From Megalopta genalis (Eukaryota; Arthropoda; Insecta; Hymenoptera; Halictidae), in the NCBI RefSeq assembly GCF_051020955.1, contig NW_027476784.1:62001-126000 (forward strand): a stretch of DNA of 64,000 bases, read 5' to 3'. The translations under genes were made by a program, and so were the position numbers. Positions 9,663-23,729 of this stretch are shown here, piece by piece. How positions within the stretch are numbered: the stretch's first letter is position 1; every line of letters begins with the position of its first letter. The notes under the pieces were generated by a model. The model was given only the letters and a program-made list of their open reading frames with translations. It searched no databases and was not told where the DNA came from.

Positions 9663-12340
9663 GTTTCGCATGGATTTGAAGCTAACTCGTTTGTTTCGCA
9701 TGTATTTGGAGCTAAGTCTTCTATATCGCACTGATTTGATGCTAAATCATGTGTTTCGCATGGATTTGAAGCTAACTCGTTTGTTTCGCCTGCATTTGAA
9801 GCTATATCACTAATATTGCAATTATCTGAAGGTAAATCATTTGTTTCTCATATACTTGAAGCTAAGTATTCAACTTCGCATTGATTTGAAGCTAAATCAT
9901 GTATTTCGCTTGGATTTGAAGCTAAGCATTCTACTTCGCAGTGATTTGAATCTACATCATGTATTTCGCTTGGATTTGAAGCTAACTAGATTGTTTCGCA
10001 TGCAGTTGAACCTATATCATGTATATCACAAGTATCTGAAGCTGCACCATTTGTTTCGCATGAATATTAAGCTAACCTATGTGTTCGCATGAATTTGAGC
10101 TAAATCATGTGTTTCGCAAGGATTTGGCGCTAATTCGTTTGTTTCGCCTGCATTTGAATCTATATCACATATATCGCAAGAATTTGAAGCTAAATCATTT
10201 GTTTCGCATGTATTTGGAGCTAAGACTTCTGCTTCGCATTTATTTGAAGCTAAATCATGTGTTCCGCTTGGATTTTAAGCGAACTCGTTTGTTTCGCATG
10301 CTGTTGAAGCTTAGTCATGTATAAAACAAGTATTTGAAGCTAAACCATTCGTTTCGCATGGATTTGAATCTAAGCCATCTACTTCGCATGCAGTTGAAGC
10401 CAAATCATGTGTTTCGATTGGATTTGAAGCCAACTCGTTTGTTTTGCATGCAGTTGAAACTAAATCATGTATGTCAAAATTATTTGAAGCTAAACCATTT
10501 CTTTCGCATGGATTTCAAGCTAAGCCTTCTACTTCGCATTGATTTGAAGCTAAATCTTGTGTTTCGTATGGATTTGAAGCTAACTCGGTTGTTTCGCCTG
10601 CATTCGAAGCTATATCACGTATAATCGCAAGTATTTGAAGCTCAGTCATTCGTTTCGCATGGATTTGAAGGTAAGCCTTCTACTTCTCATTGATTTAAAG
10701 CTAAATCATATGTTTCGCTTGGATTTGAAGGCAACACGTTTGTTTCACATGCAGTTGAAGCTCAATCATGTATATCACAAGTATTTGAAGCTGAACAATT
10801 AGTTTCGCATGAATATTAAGTTAAACCATGTGTTTCGCATGAGTATTAAGCTAAACCATGTGTTTCGAATGAATATGAAGCAAAATAATGTGTTTCGCAT
10901 GGATTTGAAGCCAACTCGTTTGTTTCGCCTGCAGTTGAAGCTATATCACTTATATCACAAGTATTTGAAGCCATACCATTTCTTTCGCATGGATTTCAAG
11001 CTAAGCCTTCTACTTCGCATTGATTTGAAGCTAAATCATGTGTTTGGTTTGGATTTGAAGGTAACACGTTAGTTTCGCAAGCAGATGAAGCTAAACCAAG
11101 TATATCACAAGTATTTGAAGCTGAACCATTTGATTCGCATGAATATTAAGCTAAACCATGTGTTTCGCACGAATATTAAGCTAAACCATGTGTTTCGCAT
11201 GAATTTGCAGCTAAATGATGTGTTTCACATGTATTTGAAGCTAACTCGTTTGTTTCGCCTGCATTTGAAGCTATATTACTTATATCGCAAGTATTTGAAG
11301 CTAAATCATTTGTGTCGCATGGATTTGCAGCTAAGCCTTCTACTTAGCATTGATTTGAAGCTAAATCATGTGTTACGCTTGGATTTGAAACTGAGCCTTC
11401 TACTTTGCATTGATTGGAAGCTAAATCTTGTGTTTGGTATGGATTTGAAGCTAACACGGTTGTTTTGCCTGCATTCGAAGTTATATCATGTATAATCGCA
11501 AGTATTTGAAGCTCAGTCATCCGTTTCGCATGGATTTGAAGCTAAGCGTTCTACTTCGCATTGATTTGAAGCTTAATCATGTATTTCGCTTGGATTTGAA
11601 GCTAAATCATGTTTCGCATGGACTTAAAGCTAACACGTTTGTTTCGCATGCAGTTGAACCTAAATCATGTATATCACAAGTATTTGAAGCTAAACCATTT
11701 GTTTCGCTTGGATTCGAAAATCAGCCTTCTATTTCGCATTGATTTGAAGCTAAATCATGAGTTTCGCATGGACTTAAAGCTAACACGTTTGTTTCGCATG
11801 CAGTTGACCCTAAATCATGTATATCACAAGTATTTGAAGCTAAACAATTTGATTCCCATGGATTTGGAGCTAAACCTACTACTTCGCATTGATTTGGAGC
11901 TAAACCATGTGTTTTGCATGGATTTAAAGATAACACGATTGTTTCGCATGCAGTTGAAGCTAAATCATGTATATCACAAGTATTTGAAGCAAAACCATTT
12001 GTTTCGCATGGATTCGAAAATCAGCCTTCTATTTCGCATTGATTTGAAGCTAACTCGTTTGTATCGCATGGATTTGAAGCTAACTCGTTTGTTTCGCATG
12101 CAGTTGAAGCAAAATCATGTATATCACAAGTATTAGAAGCTAAACCATTTGATTCGTATGGATTTGAAGCTAAGCGTTCTACTTCGCATTGATTTGAAGC
12201 TTAATCATGTATTTGCTTGGATTTGAAGCTAAATCATGTGTTTCGCATGGACTTAAAGCTAACACGTTTGTTTCGCATGCAGTTGAACCTAAATCATGTA
12301 TATCACAAGTATTTGAAGCTAAACCATTTTTTTCGCATGG
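9663..12340 (+). repeat. Block B, copy 1 (offset 10,322)
   Basis: About 2.7 kb is repeated at 19,985-22,662. Landmarks include the -2 region at about 10,081-10,107 (gtgttcgcatg with gaatttgagc), the aatattaag runs at 10,803-10,892 and 11,132-11,221, and the -2 monomer atcatgtttcgc near 11,605. The first gattcgaaaatcag monomer of the window is at 11,701-11,730 in this block. The right boundary lies between about 12,285 and 12,365. Confidence 0.88.
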
Positions 12341-14668
12341 ATTCGAAAATCAGTCTTCTGTTTCGCAATGATTTGTTGCTAAATCATGTGTTTCTCATGG
12401 ATTTGAAGCTAACTCGTTTCTATCGCATGGATTTGTAGCTAACTCGTTTGTTTCGCATGCTGTTGAATCTAAATCTAGTATATCACAAGTATTTGAAGCT
12501 AAACCATTTGTTTCGCATGGATTCGTAAATCAGCCTTCTATTTCGCATTGATTTGAGTCTAAATCATGAGTTTCGCATGGATTTGAAGCTAACTCGTTTA
12601 TTTCGCATGGATTTGAAGCTAACTCGTTTGTTTCGCATGCAGTTGAAGAAAAATCATGTATATCACAAGTATTAGAAGCTGAACCATTTGATTCGCATGG
12701 ATTTGAAGCTAAGCCTTCTACTTCGCATTGATTTGAAGCTTAATCATGTATTTCGCTTGCATTTGAAGCTAAATCATGTGTTTCGCATGGACTTAAAGCT
12801 ACCACGTTTGTTTCGCATGCAGTTGAACCTAAATCATGTATATCACAAGTATTTGAAGCTAAACCATTTGATTCCCATGGATTTGGAGCTAAACCTACTA
12901 CTTCGCATTGATTTGGAGCTAAATCATGTGTTTTCCATGGATTTAAAGATAACACGATTGTTTCGCATGCAGTTGAAGCTAAATCATGTATATCACAAGT
13001 ATTTGAAGCTAAACCATTTGTTTCGCATGGATTCGAAAATCAGTCTTCTATTTCGCAATGATTTGATGCTAAATCATGTGCTTCTCATGGATTTGAAGCT
13101 AACTCGCTTGTATCGCATGGATTTATAGCTAACTCGTTTGTTTCGCATGCTGTTGAAGCTAAATCTAGTATATCACAAGTATTTGAAGCTAAACAATTTA
13201 TTTCGCATGGATTCGAAAATCAGCCTTCTATTTCGCATTGATTTGAAGCTAAATCATGAGTTTCGCATGGATTTGAAGCTAACTCGTTTGTATCGCATGG
13301 ATTTGAAGCTAACTCGTTTGTTTCGCATGCAGTTGAAGCAAAATCATGTATATCACAAGTATTAGAAGCTAAACCATTTGATTCGCATGGATTTGAAGCT
13401 AAGCGTTCTACTTCGCATTGATTTGAAGCTTAATCATGTATTTGCTTGGATTTGAAGCTAAATCATGTGTTTCGCATGGACTTAAAGCTAACACGTTTGT
13501 TTCGCATGCAGTTGTACCTAAATCATGTATATCACAAGTATTTGAAGCTAAACCATTTTTTTCGCATGGATTCGAAAATCAGTCTTCTATTTCGCAATGA
13601 TTTGTTGCTAAATCATGTGTTTCTCATGGATTTGAAGCTAGCTCGTTTCCATCGCATGGATTTATAGCTAACTCGTTTGTTTCGCATGCTGTTGAATCTA
13701 AATCTAGTATATCACAAGTATTTGAAGCTAAACCATTTGTTTCGCATGGATTCGTAAATCAGCCTTCTATTTCGCATTGATTTGAATCTAAATCATGAGT
13801 TTCGCATGGATTTGAAGCTAACTCGTTTGTTTCGCATGGATTTGAAGCTAACTCGTTTGTTTCGCATGCAGTTGAAGAAAAATCATGTGTATCACAAGTA
13901 TTAGAAGCTGAACCATTTGATTCGCATGGATTTGAAGCTAAGCCTTCTACTTCGCATTGATTTGAAGCTTAATCATGCATTTCGCTTGGATTTGAAGCTA
14001 AATCATGTGTTTCGCATGGACTTAAAGCTAACACGTTTGTTTCGCATGCAGTTGAACCTAAATCACGTATATCACAATTATTTGAAGCTAAACCATTTGT
14101 TTTGCGTGGTTTCGAAAATCAGCCTTCTATTTCGCATTGATTTGACTCTAAATCATGAGTTTCGCATGGATTTGAAGCTAACTCGTTTGTTTCGCATGCA
14201 GTTGAAGCAAAATCATGTATATCACAAGTATTAGAAGCTAAACCATTTGATTCGCATGGATTTGAAGCTAAGCGTTCTACTTCGCATTGATTTGAAGCTA
14301 AATCATGTGATCGACATTGATTTGAAGGTAACTCTTTTGTTTCGCATGCAGTTGAAGCTAAATCACGTATATCGCAAGTATTTGAAGCTAAACCATTTGA
14401 TTGGCATTGATTTGTAGATAAGTCTTCTACTTTGCATGAATTTGAAGCTAAACCATGTGTCGCGCTTGAATTTGTAGCTAACTCGTTTGTTTCGCATGCA
14501 GTTGAAGCTAAATAATGTATATTACAAGTATTAGAAGCTAATTCATATGATTCGCATGGATTTGAAGATAAGCCTCCTACTTCGCATTGATTTGAATCTA
14601 AATCATGTGATTAACTTGGATTTGATGCTAACCCTTCTTCTTCGCATTGATTTGAAGCTAAATCATGT

Positions 14669-16440
14669 GTTTTGTATGGATTTGAAGCTAACTCGTTTGT
14701 TTCGCATGCACTTGAAGCTAAATCATGTGTATCACAAGTATTTGAAACTAAACCATTTGTTTCGCATTGATGTGAAGCTAAGCCTTCTACTTCGCATTGA
14801 TTTGGAGGTAAATCATGTGCTTCGCACGGATTTGAAACTAACTCGTTTGTTTCCCACGCAGCTGAAGCTAAATTATGTATACCACAAGTATTTGGAGCTA
14901 AAACATTTGTTTCTCATGTATGTGAAGCTAAGCCTACCACTTCGCATTGATTTGAAACTAAATCATGTATTTCGCATGGATTTGAATCTAACTCGATTGT
15001 TTCGCGTGAATTTGAAGCTATATCACATATATCGTAATTATCTGAAGATAAATCATTTGTTTCTCATGTATTTGAAGCTAAGACTTCTAGATCGCATTGA
15101 TTTGAAGCTAAATCATGTGTTTCGCTTGGATTTGAAGCTAACTCGTTTGTTTCGCATGAATTTGAAGCTAAATCATGTATGTCACAAGTATTTGAAGCTA
15201 AACCATTTGTATCGCAAGAATTTGAAGCTAAACCATGTGATTTGCGAGAAATTGAAGCTAAATCATGTGTTTCGCTTGGATTTGAAGCTAACTCGTTTGT
15301 TTCGCATGCAGTTGAAGCTAAATCATGTATATCATAAGTATTTGAAGCTAAACCATTTGGTTCGCATTGATTTGAAACTAAGTCGTTTGTTTCGCATGCA
15401 GTTGAAGCTAAAACATGTATATAACAATTATTTGAAGCTAAATCATTTGTGTCGCATGGATTTGAAGCTAAGCCTTTTACTTCGCATTGATTTGAAGCTA
15501 AATCATGGGTTTCGCATGGATTTGATGCTAAACCTTCTACTTGGCATTGATTTGAATCGAAATCATGTGTTTCGCTTGGATTTGAAGCTAACTCGTTTGT
15601 TTCGCATGAATTTGAAGCTAAATCATGTATGTCACAAGTATTTGAAGCTAAACCATTTGTATCGCAAGAATTTGAAGCCAAACCGTGTGATTTGCGAGAA
15701 TTTGAAGCTAAATCATGTGTTCGCTTGGATTTGAAGCTAACTCGTTTGTTTCGCATGCAGTTGAAGCTATATCACTTATGGTCGCAAGTATTTGAAGCTA
15801 AATCATGCGCTTCGCATGGAATTGAAGCTATCTCGTTGGTTTCGCGTGGATTTGAAGCTAACTAGTTTGTTTCGCCTGCATTTGAAGCTACATCACTTAT
15901 ATTCGCAAGTATTTGAAGGTCATTCATTCGTTTCGCATGAATTTGAAGCTAAGCCTTCTACTTCGCATTGATTTGAAGCTAAATCATGTGTTTCGCTTGG
16001 ATTTGAAGCTAAGCCTTCTACTTCGCATTGATTTGAAGCTAAATCATGTGTTACGCTTGGATTTGTAACTGAGCCTTCTACTTTGCATTGATTGGAAGCT
16101 AAATCTTGTGTTTGGTATGGATTTGAAGCTAACACGGTTGTTTTGCCTGCATTCGTAGTTATATCATGTATAATCGCAAGTATTTGAAGATCAGTCATCC
16201 GTTTCGCATGGATTTGAAGCTGAGCCTTCTACTTCGCATTGATTTGAAGCTAAATCATATGTTTCGCTTGGATTTGAAGGTAACACGTTTGTTTCACATG
16301 CAGTTGAAGCTCAATCATGTATATCACAAGTATTTCAAGCTGTACAATTTGTTTCGCATGAATACTAAGTTAAACCATGTGTTTCGCATGAGTATTAAGC
16401 TAAACCATGTTTTTGTAATGAATTTGAAGCTAAATCATGT
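14669..16440 (+). repeat. 1,772-bp unit, copy ii (first of three in tandem)
   Basis: It matches copy i at an offset of 6,778 bp and reproduces the same internal indels. Its right end joins directly to the start of copy iii within a shared gaagctaaatcatgtgttt, so the junction gives no sign of inserted sequence. Near 16,190 it has gaagatcagtc where copies i and iv have gaagctcagtc. Confidence 0.92.
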
Positions 16441-17506
16441 GTTTTGTATGGATTTGAAGCTAACTCGTTTGTTTCGCATGCACTTGAAGCTAAATCATGT
16501 GTATCACAAGTATTTGAAACTAAACCATTTGTTTCGCATTGATGTGAAGCTAAGCCTTCTACTTCTCATTGATTTGGAGGTAAATCATGTGCTTCGCATG
16601 GATTTGAAACTAACTCGTTTGTTTCCCACGCTGCTGAAGCTAAATTATGTATACCACAAGTATTTGGAGCTAAAACATTTGTTTCTCATGTACGTGAAGC
16701 TAAGCCTACCACTTCGCATTGATTTGAAACTAAATCATGTATTTCGCATGGATTTGAATCTAACTCGATTGTTTCGCGTGAATTTGAAGCTATATCACAT
16801 ATATCGTAATTATCTGAAGATAAATCATTTGTTTCTCATGTATTTGAAGCTAAGACTTCTAGATCGCATTGATTTGAAGCTAAATCATGTGTTTCGCTTG
16901 GATTTGAAGCTAACTCGTTTGTTTCGCATGAATTTGAAGCTAAATCATGTATGTCACAAGTATTTGAAGCTAAACCATTTGTATCGCAAGAATTTGAAGC
17001 TAAACCATGTGATTTGCGAGAAATTGAAGCTAAATCATGTGTTTCGCTTGGATTTGAAGCTAACTCGTTTGTTTCGCATGCAGTTGAAGCTAAATCATGT
17101 ATATCATAAGTATTTGAAGCTAAACCATTTGGTTCGCATTGATTTGAAACTAAGTCGTTTGTTTCGCATGCAGTTGAAGCTAAAACATGTATATAACAAT
17201 TATTTGAAGCTAAATCATTTGTGTCGCATGGATTTGAAGCTAAGCCTTTTACTTCGCATTGATTTGAAGCTAAATCATGGGTTTCGCATGGATTTGATGC
17301 TAAACCTTCTACTTGGCATTGATTTGAATCGAAATCATGTGTTTCGCTTGGATTTGAAGCTAACTCGTTTGTTTCGCATGAATTTGAAGCTAAATCATGT
17401 ATGTCACAAGTATTTGAAGCTAAACCATTTGTATCGCAAGAATTTGAAGCCAAACCGTGTGATTTGCGAGAATTTGAAGCTAAATCATGTGTTCGCTTGG
17501 ATTTGA
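16166..17506 (+). other. 446-codon open stretch in 1,772-bp unit, repeat by-product
   Basis: This is an open stretch of FRMDLKLNHV-type decapeptides. An identical-length stretch occurs at 17,938-19,278 because the underlying DNA is duplicated, and 395-codon relatives lie at 7,769-8,956 and 14,547-15,734. The end of each is set by the -1 monomer gtgttcgcttgg. Duplicated length is explained by DNA duplication and does not require selection on a protein. No recognisable domain is present. Confidence 0.12.
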
Positions 17507-18212
17507 AGCTAACTCGTTTGTTTCGCATGCAGTTGAAGCTATATCACTTATGGTCGCAAGTATTTGAAGCTAAATCATGCGCTTCGCATGGAATTGAAGC
17601 TATCTCGTTGGTTTCGCGTGGATTTGAAGCTAACTAGTTTGTTTCGCCTGCATTTGAAGCTACATCACTTATATTCGCAAGTATTTGAAGGTCATTCATT
17701 CGTTTCGCATGAATTTGAAGCTAAGCCTTCTACTTCGCATTGATTTGAAGCTAAATCATGTGTTTCGCTTGGATTTGAAGCTAAGCCTTCTACTTCGCAT
17801 TGATTTGAAGCTAAATCATGTGTTACGCTTGGATTTGTAACTGAGCCTTCTACTTTGCATTGATTGGAAGCTAAATCTTGTGTTTGGTATGGATTTGAAG
17901 CTAACACGGTTGTTTTGCCTGCATTCGTAGTTATATCATGTATAATCGCAAGTATTTGAAGATCAGTCATCCGTTTCGCATGGATTTGAAGCTGAGCCTT
18001 CTACTTCGCATTGATTTGAAGCTAAATCATATGTTTCGCTTGGATTTGAAGGTAACACGTTTGTTTCACATGCAGTTGAAGCTCAATCATGTATATCACA
18101 AGTATTTCAAGCTGTACAATTTGTTTCGCATGAATACTAAGTTAAACCATGTGTTTCGCATGAGTATTAAGCTAAACCATGTTTTTGTAATGAATTTGAA
18201 GCTAAATCATGT
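16441..18212 (+). repeat. 1,772-bp unit, copy iii
   Basis: This is the middle tandem copy. It shares acttctcatt near 16,561 with copy iv but not with copies i and ii, and shares gaagatcagtc with copy ii. The pattern fits unequal exchange between neighbours: the left half resembles iv and the right half resembles ii. Confidence 0.92.
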
Positions 18213-19984
18213 GTTTTGTATGGATTTGAAGCTAACTCGTTTGTTTCGCATGCACTTGAAGCTAAATCATGTGTATCACAAGTATTTGAAACTAAACCAT
18301 TTGTTTCGCATTGATGTGAAGCTAAGCCTTCTACTTCTCATTGATTTGGAGGTAAATCATGTGCTTCGCATGGATTTGAAACTAACTCGTTTGTTTCCCA
18401 CGCTGCTGAAGCTAAATTATGTATACCACAAGTATTTGGAGCTAAAACATTTGTTTCTCATGTACGTGAAGCTAAGCCTACCACTTCGCATTGATTTGAA
18501 ACTAAATCATGTATTTCGCATGGATTTGAATCTAACTCGATTGTTTCGCGTGAATTTGAAGCTATATCACATATATCGTAATTATCTGAAGATAAATCAT
18601 TTGTTTCTCATGTATTTGAAGCTAAGACTTCTAGATCGCATTGATTTGAAGCTAAATCATGTGTTTCGCTTGGATTTGAAGCTAACTCGTTTGTTTCGCA
18701 TGAATTTGAAGCTAAATCATGTATGTCACAAGTATTTGAAGCTAAACCATTTGTATCGCAAGAATTTGAAGCTAAACCATGTGATTTGCGAGAAATTGAA
18801 GCTAAATCATGTGTTTCGCTTGGATTTGAAGCTAACTCGTTTGTTTCGCATGCAGTTGAAGCTAAATCATGTATATCATAAGTATTTGAAGCTAAACCAT
18901 TTGGTTCGCATTGATTTGAAACTAAGTCGTTTGTTTCGCATGCAGTTGAAGCTAAAACATGTATATAACAATTATTTGAAGCTAAATCATTTGTGTCGCA
19001 TGGATTTGAAGCTAAGCCTTTTACTTCGCATTGATTTGAAGCTAAATCATGGGTTTCGCATGGATTTGATGCTAAACCTTCTACTTGGCATTGATTTGAA
19101 TCGAAATCATGTGTTTCGCTTGGATTTGAAGCTAACTCGTTTGTTTCGCATGAATTTGAAGCTAAATCATGTATGTCACAAGTATTTGAAGCTAAACCAT
19201 TTGTATCGCAAGAATTTGAAGCCAAACCGTGTGATTTGCGAGAATTTGAAGCTAAATCATGTGTTCGCTTGGATTTGAAGCTAACTCGTTTGTTTCGCAT
19301 GCAGTTGAAGCTATATCACTTATGGTCGCAAGTATTTGAAGCTAAATCATGCGCTTCGCATGGAATTGAAGCTATCTCGTTGGTTTCGCGTGGATTTGAA
19401 GCTAACTAGTTTGTTTCGCCTGCATTTGAAGCTACATCACTTATATTCGCAAGTATTTGAAGGTCATTCATTCGTTTCGCATGAATTTGAAGCTAAGCCT
19501 TCTACTTCGCATTGATTTGAAGCTAAATCATGTGTTTCGCTTGGATTTGAAGCTAAGCCTTCTACTTCGCATTGATTTGAAGCTAAATCATGTGTTACGC
19601 TTGGATTTGTAACTGAGCCTTCTACTTTGCATTGATTGGAAGCTAAATCTTGTGTTTGGTATGGATTTGAAGCTAACACGGTTGTTTTGCCTGCATTCGT
19701 AGTTATATCATGTATAATCGCAAGTATTTGAAGCTCAGTCATCCGTTTCGCATGGATTTGAAGCTGAGCCTTCTACTTCGCATTGATTTGAAGCTAAATC
19801 ATATGTTTCGCTTGGATTTGAAGGTAACACGTTTGTTTCACATGCAGTTGAAGCTCAATCATGTATATCACAAGTATTTCAAGCTGAACAATTTGTTTCG
19901 CATGAATACTAAGTTAAACCATGTGTTTCGCATGAGTATTAAGCTAAACCATGTTTTTGTAATGAATTTGAAGCTAAATCATGT
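18213..19984 (+). repeat. 1,772-bp unit, copy iv
   Basis: This is the last tandem copy. The left part carries the copy-iii variant (acttctcatt near 18,333) and the right part carries the copy-i variant (gaagctcagtc near 19,731). After it the sequence continues as in 9,663 onward. Confidence 0.92.
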
Positions 19985-22662
19985 GTTTCGCATGGATTTG
20001 AAGCTAACTCGTTTGTTTCGCATGTATTTGGAGCTAAGTCTTATATATCGCACTGATTTGATGCTAAATCATGTGTTTCGCATGGATTTGAAGCTAACTC
20101 GTTTGTTTCGCCTGCATTTGAAGCTATATCACTAATATTGCAATTATCTGAAGGTAAATCATTTGTTTCTCATATACTTGAAGCTAAGTATTCAACTTCG
20201 CATTGATTTGAAGCTAAATCATGTATTTCGCTTGGATTTGAAGCTAAGCATTCTACTTCGCAGTGATTTGAATCTACATCATGTATTTCGCTTGGATTTG
20301 AAGCTAACTAGATTGTTTCGCATGCAGTTGAACCTATATCATGTATATCACAAGTATCTGAAGCTGCACCATTTGTTTCGCATGAATATTAAGCTAACCT
20401 ATGTGTTCGCATGAATTTGAGCTAAATCATGTGTTTCGCAAGGATTTGGCGCTAATTCGTTTGTTTCGCCTGCATTTGAATCTATATCACATATATCGCA
20501 AGAATTTGAAGCTAAATCATTTGTTTCGCATGTATTTGGAGCTAAGACTTCTGCTTCGCATTTATTTGAAGCTAAATCATGTGTTCCGCTTGGATTTTAA
20601 GCGAACTCGTTTGTTTCGCATGCTGTTGAAGCTTAGTCATGTATAAAACAAGTATTTGAAGCTAAACCATTCGTTTCGCATGGATTTGAATCTAAGCCAT
20701 CTACTTCGCATGCAGTTGAAGCCAAATCATGTGTTTCGATTGGATTTGAAGCCAACTCGTTTGTTTTGCATGCAGTTGAAACTAAATCATGTATGTCAAA
20801 ATTATTTGAAGCTAAACCATTTCTTTCGCATGGATTTCAAGCTAAGCCTTCTACTTCGCATTGATTTGAAGCTAAATCTTGTGTTTCGTATGGATTTGAA
20901 GCTAACTCGGTTGTTTCGCCTGCATTCGAAGCTATATCACGTATAATCGCAAGTATTTGAAGCTCAGTCATTCGTTTCGCATGGATTTGAAGGTAAGCCT
21001 TCTACTTCTCATTGATTTAAAGCTAAATCATATGTTTCGCTTGGATTTGAAGGCAACACGTTTGTTTCACATGCAGTTGAAGCTCAATCATGTATATCAC
21101 AAGTATTTGAAGCTGAACAATTAGTTTCGCATGAATATTAAGTTAAACCATGTGTTTCGCATGAGTATTAAGCTAAACCATGTGTTTCGAATGAATATGA
21201 AGCAAAATAATGTGTTTCGCATGGATTTGAAGCCAACTCGTTTGTTTCGCCTGCAGTTGAAGCTATATCACTTATATCACAAGTATTTGAAGCCATACCA
21301 TTTCTTTCGCATGGATTTCAAGCTAAGCCTTCTACTTCGCATTGATTTGAAGCTAAATCATGTGTTTGGTTTGGATTTGAAGGTAACACGTTAGTTTCGC
21401 AAGCAGATGAAGCTAAACCAAGTATATCACAAGTATTTGAAGCTGAACCATTTGATTCGCATGAATATTAAGCTAAACCATGTGTTTCGCACGAATATTA
21501 AGCTAAACCATGTGTTTCGCATGAATTTGCAGCTAAATGATGTGTTTCACATGTATTTGAAGCTAACTCGTTTGTTTCGCCTGCATTTGAAGCTATATTA
21601 CTTATATCGCAAGTATTTGAAGCTAAATCATTTGTGTCGCATGGATTTGCAGCTAAGCCTTCTACTTAGCATTGATTTGAAGCTAAATCATGTGTTACGC
21701 TTGGATTTGAAACTGAGCCTTCTACTTTGCATTGATTGGAAGCTAAATCTTGTGTTTGGTATGGATTTGAAGCTAACACGGTTGTTTTGCCTGCATTCGA
21801 AGTTATATCATGTATAATCGCAAGTATTTGAAGCTCAGTCATCCGTTTCGCATGGATTTGAAGCTAAGCGTTCTACTTCGCATTGATTTGAAGCTTAATC
21901 ATGTATTTCGCTTGGATTTGAAGCTAAATCATGTTTCGCATGGACTTAAAGCTAACACGTTTGTTTCGCATGCAGTTGAACCTAAATCATGTATATCACA
22001 AGTATTTGAAGCTAAACCATTTGTTTCGCATGGATTCGAAAATCAGCCTTCTATTTCGCATTGATTTGAAGCTAAATCATGAGTTTCGCATGGACTTAAA
22101 GCTAACACGTTTGTTTCGCATGCAGTTGACCCTAAATCATGTATATCACAAGTATTTGAAGCTAAACAATTTGATTCCCATGGATTTGGAGCTAAACCTA
22201 CTACTTCGCATTGATTTGGAGCTAAACCATGTGTTTTGCATGGATTTAAAGATAACACGATTGTTTCGCATGCAGTTGAAGCTAAATCATGTATATCACA
22301 AGTATTTGAAGCAAAACCATTTGTTTCGCATGGATTCGAAAATCAGCCTTCTATTTCGCATTGATTTGAAGCTAACTCGTTTGTATCGCATGGATTTGAA
22401 GCTAACTCGTTTGTTTCGCATGCAGTTGAAGCAAAATCATGTATATCACAAGTATTAGAAGCTAAACCATTTGATTCGCATGGATTTGAAGCTAAGCGTT
22501 CTACTTCGCATTGATTTGAAGCTTAATCATGTATTTGCTTGGATTTGAAGCTAAATCATGTGTTTCGCATGGACTTAAAGCTAACACGTTTGTTTCGCAT
22601 GCAGTTGAACCTAAATCATGTATATCACAAGTATTTGAAGCTAAACCATTTTTTTCGCATGG
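19985..22662 (+). repeat. Block B, copy 2 (offset 10,322)
   Basis: This is near-identical to 9,663-12,340. I noted single-base differences, for example ttatatatcg near 20,041 for ttctatatcg, and cgcatggattcg near 22,027 for cgcttggattcg. Past about 22,670 the match switches to 13,580-14,180 (offset 9,093), so 1,229 bp present in the first locus is absent here. Confidence 0.88.
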
Positions 22663-23729
22663 ATTCGAAAATCAGTCTTCTATTTCGCAATGATTTGTTG
22701 CTAAATCATGTGTTTCTCATGGATTTGAAGCTAGCTCGTTTCCATCGCATGGATTTATAGCTAACTCGTTTGTTTCGCATGCTGTTGAATCTAAATCTAG
22801 TATATCACAAGTATTTGAAGCTAAACCATTTGTTTCGCATGGATTCGTAAATCAGCCTTCTATTTCGCATTGATTTGAATCTAAATCATGAGTTTCGCAT
22901 GGATTTGAAGCTAACTCGTTTGTTTCGCATGGATTTGAAGCTAACTCGTTTGTTTCGCATGCAGTTGAAGAAAAATCATGTGTATCACAAGTATTAGAAG
23001 CTGAACCATTTGATTCGCATGGATTTGAAGCTAAGCCTTCTACTTCGCATTGATTTGAAGCTTAATCATGCATTTCGCTTGGATTTGAAGCTAAATCATG
23101 TGTTTCGCATGGACTTAAAGCTAACACGTTTGTTTCGCATGCAGTTGAACCTAAATCACGTATATCACAATTATTTGAAGCTAAACCATTTGTTTTGCGT
23201 GGTTTCGAAAATCAGCCTTCTATTTCGCATTGATTTGACTCTAAATCATGAGTTTCGCATGGATTTGAAGCTAACACGTTTGTTTCGCATGCAGTTGAAG
23301 CAAAATCATGTATATCACAAGTATTTGAAGCTAAACAATTTGATTCCCATGGATTTGGAGCTAAACCTACTACTTCGCATTGATTTGAAGCTTAATCATG
23401 TATTTCGCTTGGATTTGAAGCTAAATCATGTTTCGCATGGACTTAAAGCTAACACGTTTGTTTCGCATGCAGTTGAACCTAAATCATGTATATCACAAGT
23501 ATTTGAAGCTAAACCATTTGTTTCGCATGGATTCGTAAATCAGCCTTCTATTTCGCATTGATTTGAATCTAAATGATGAGTTTCGCATGGACTTAAAGCT
23601 AACTCGTTTGTTTCGCATGGATTTGAAGCTAACTCGTTTGTTTCGCATGCAGTTGAAGAAAAATCATGTATATCACAAGTATTAGAAGCTGAACCATTTG
23701 ATTCGCATGGATTTGAAGCTAAGCCTTCT

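Noticed and set aside
11132..11221. Promoter-like TATA or -10 elements in aatattaag and tatatc monomers
   Set aside because: The AT-rich strings recur with the monomer all along the array and are not placed before any supported gene.
14669..19984. Mobile element causing the 1,772-bp repetition
   Set aside because: The unit consists only of 30-bp monomers, has no terminal inverted repeats, target-site duplications or coding capacity for a transposase or reverse transcriptase. Unequal exchange explains it.
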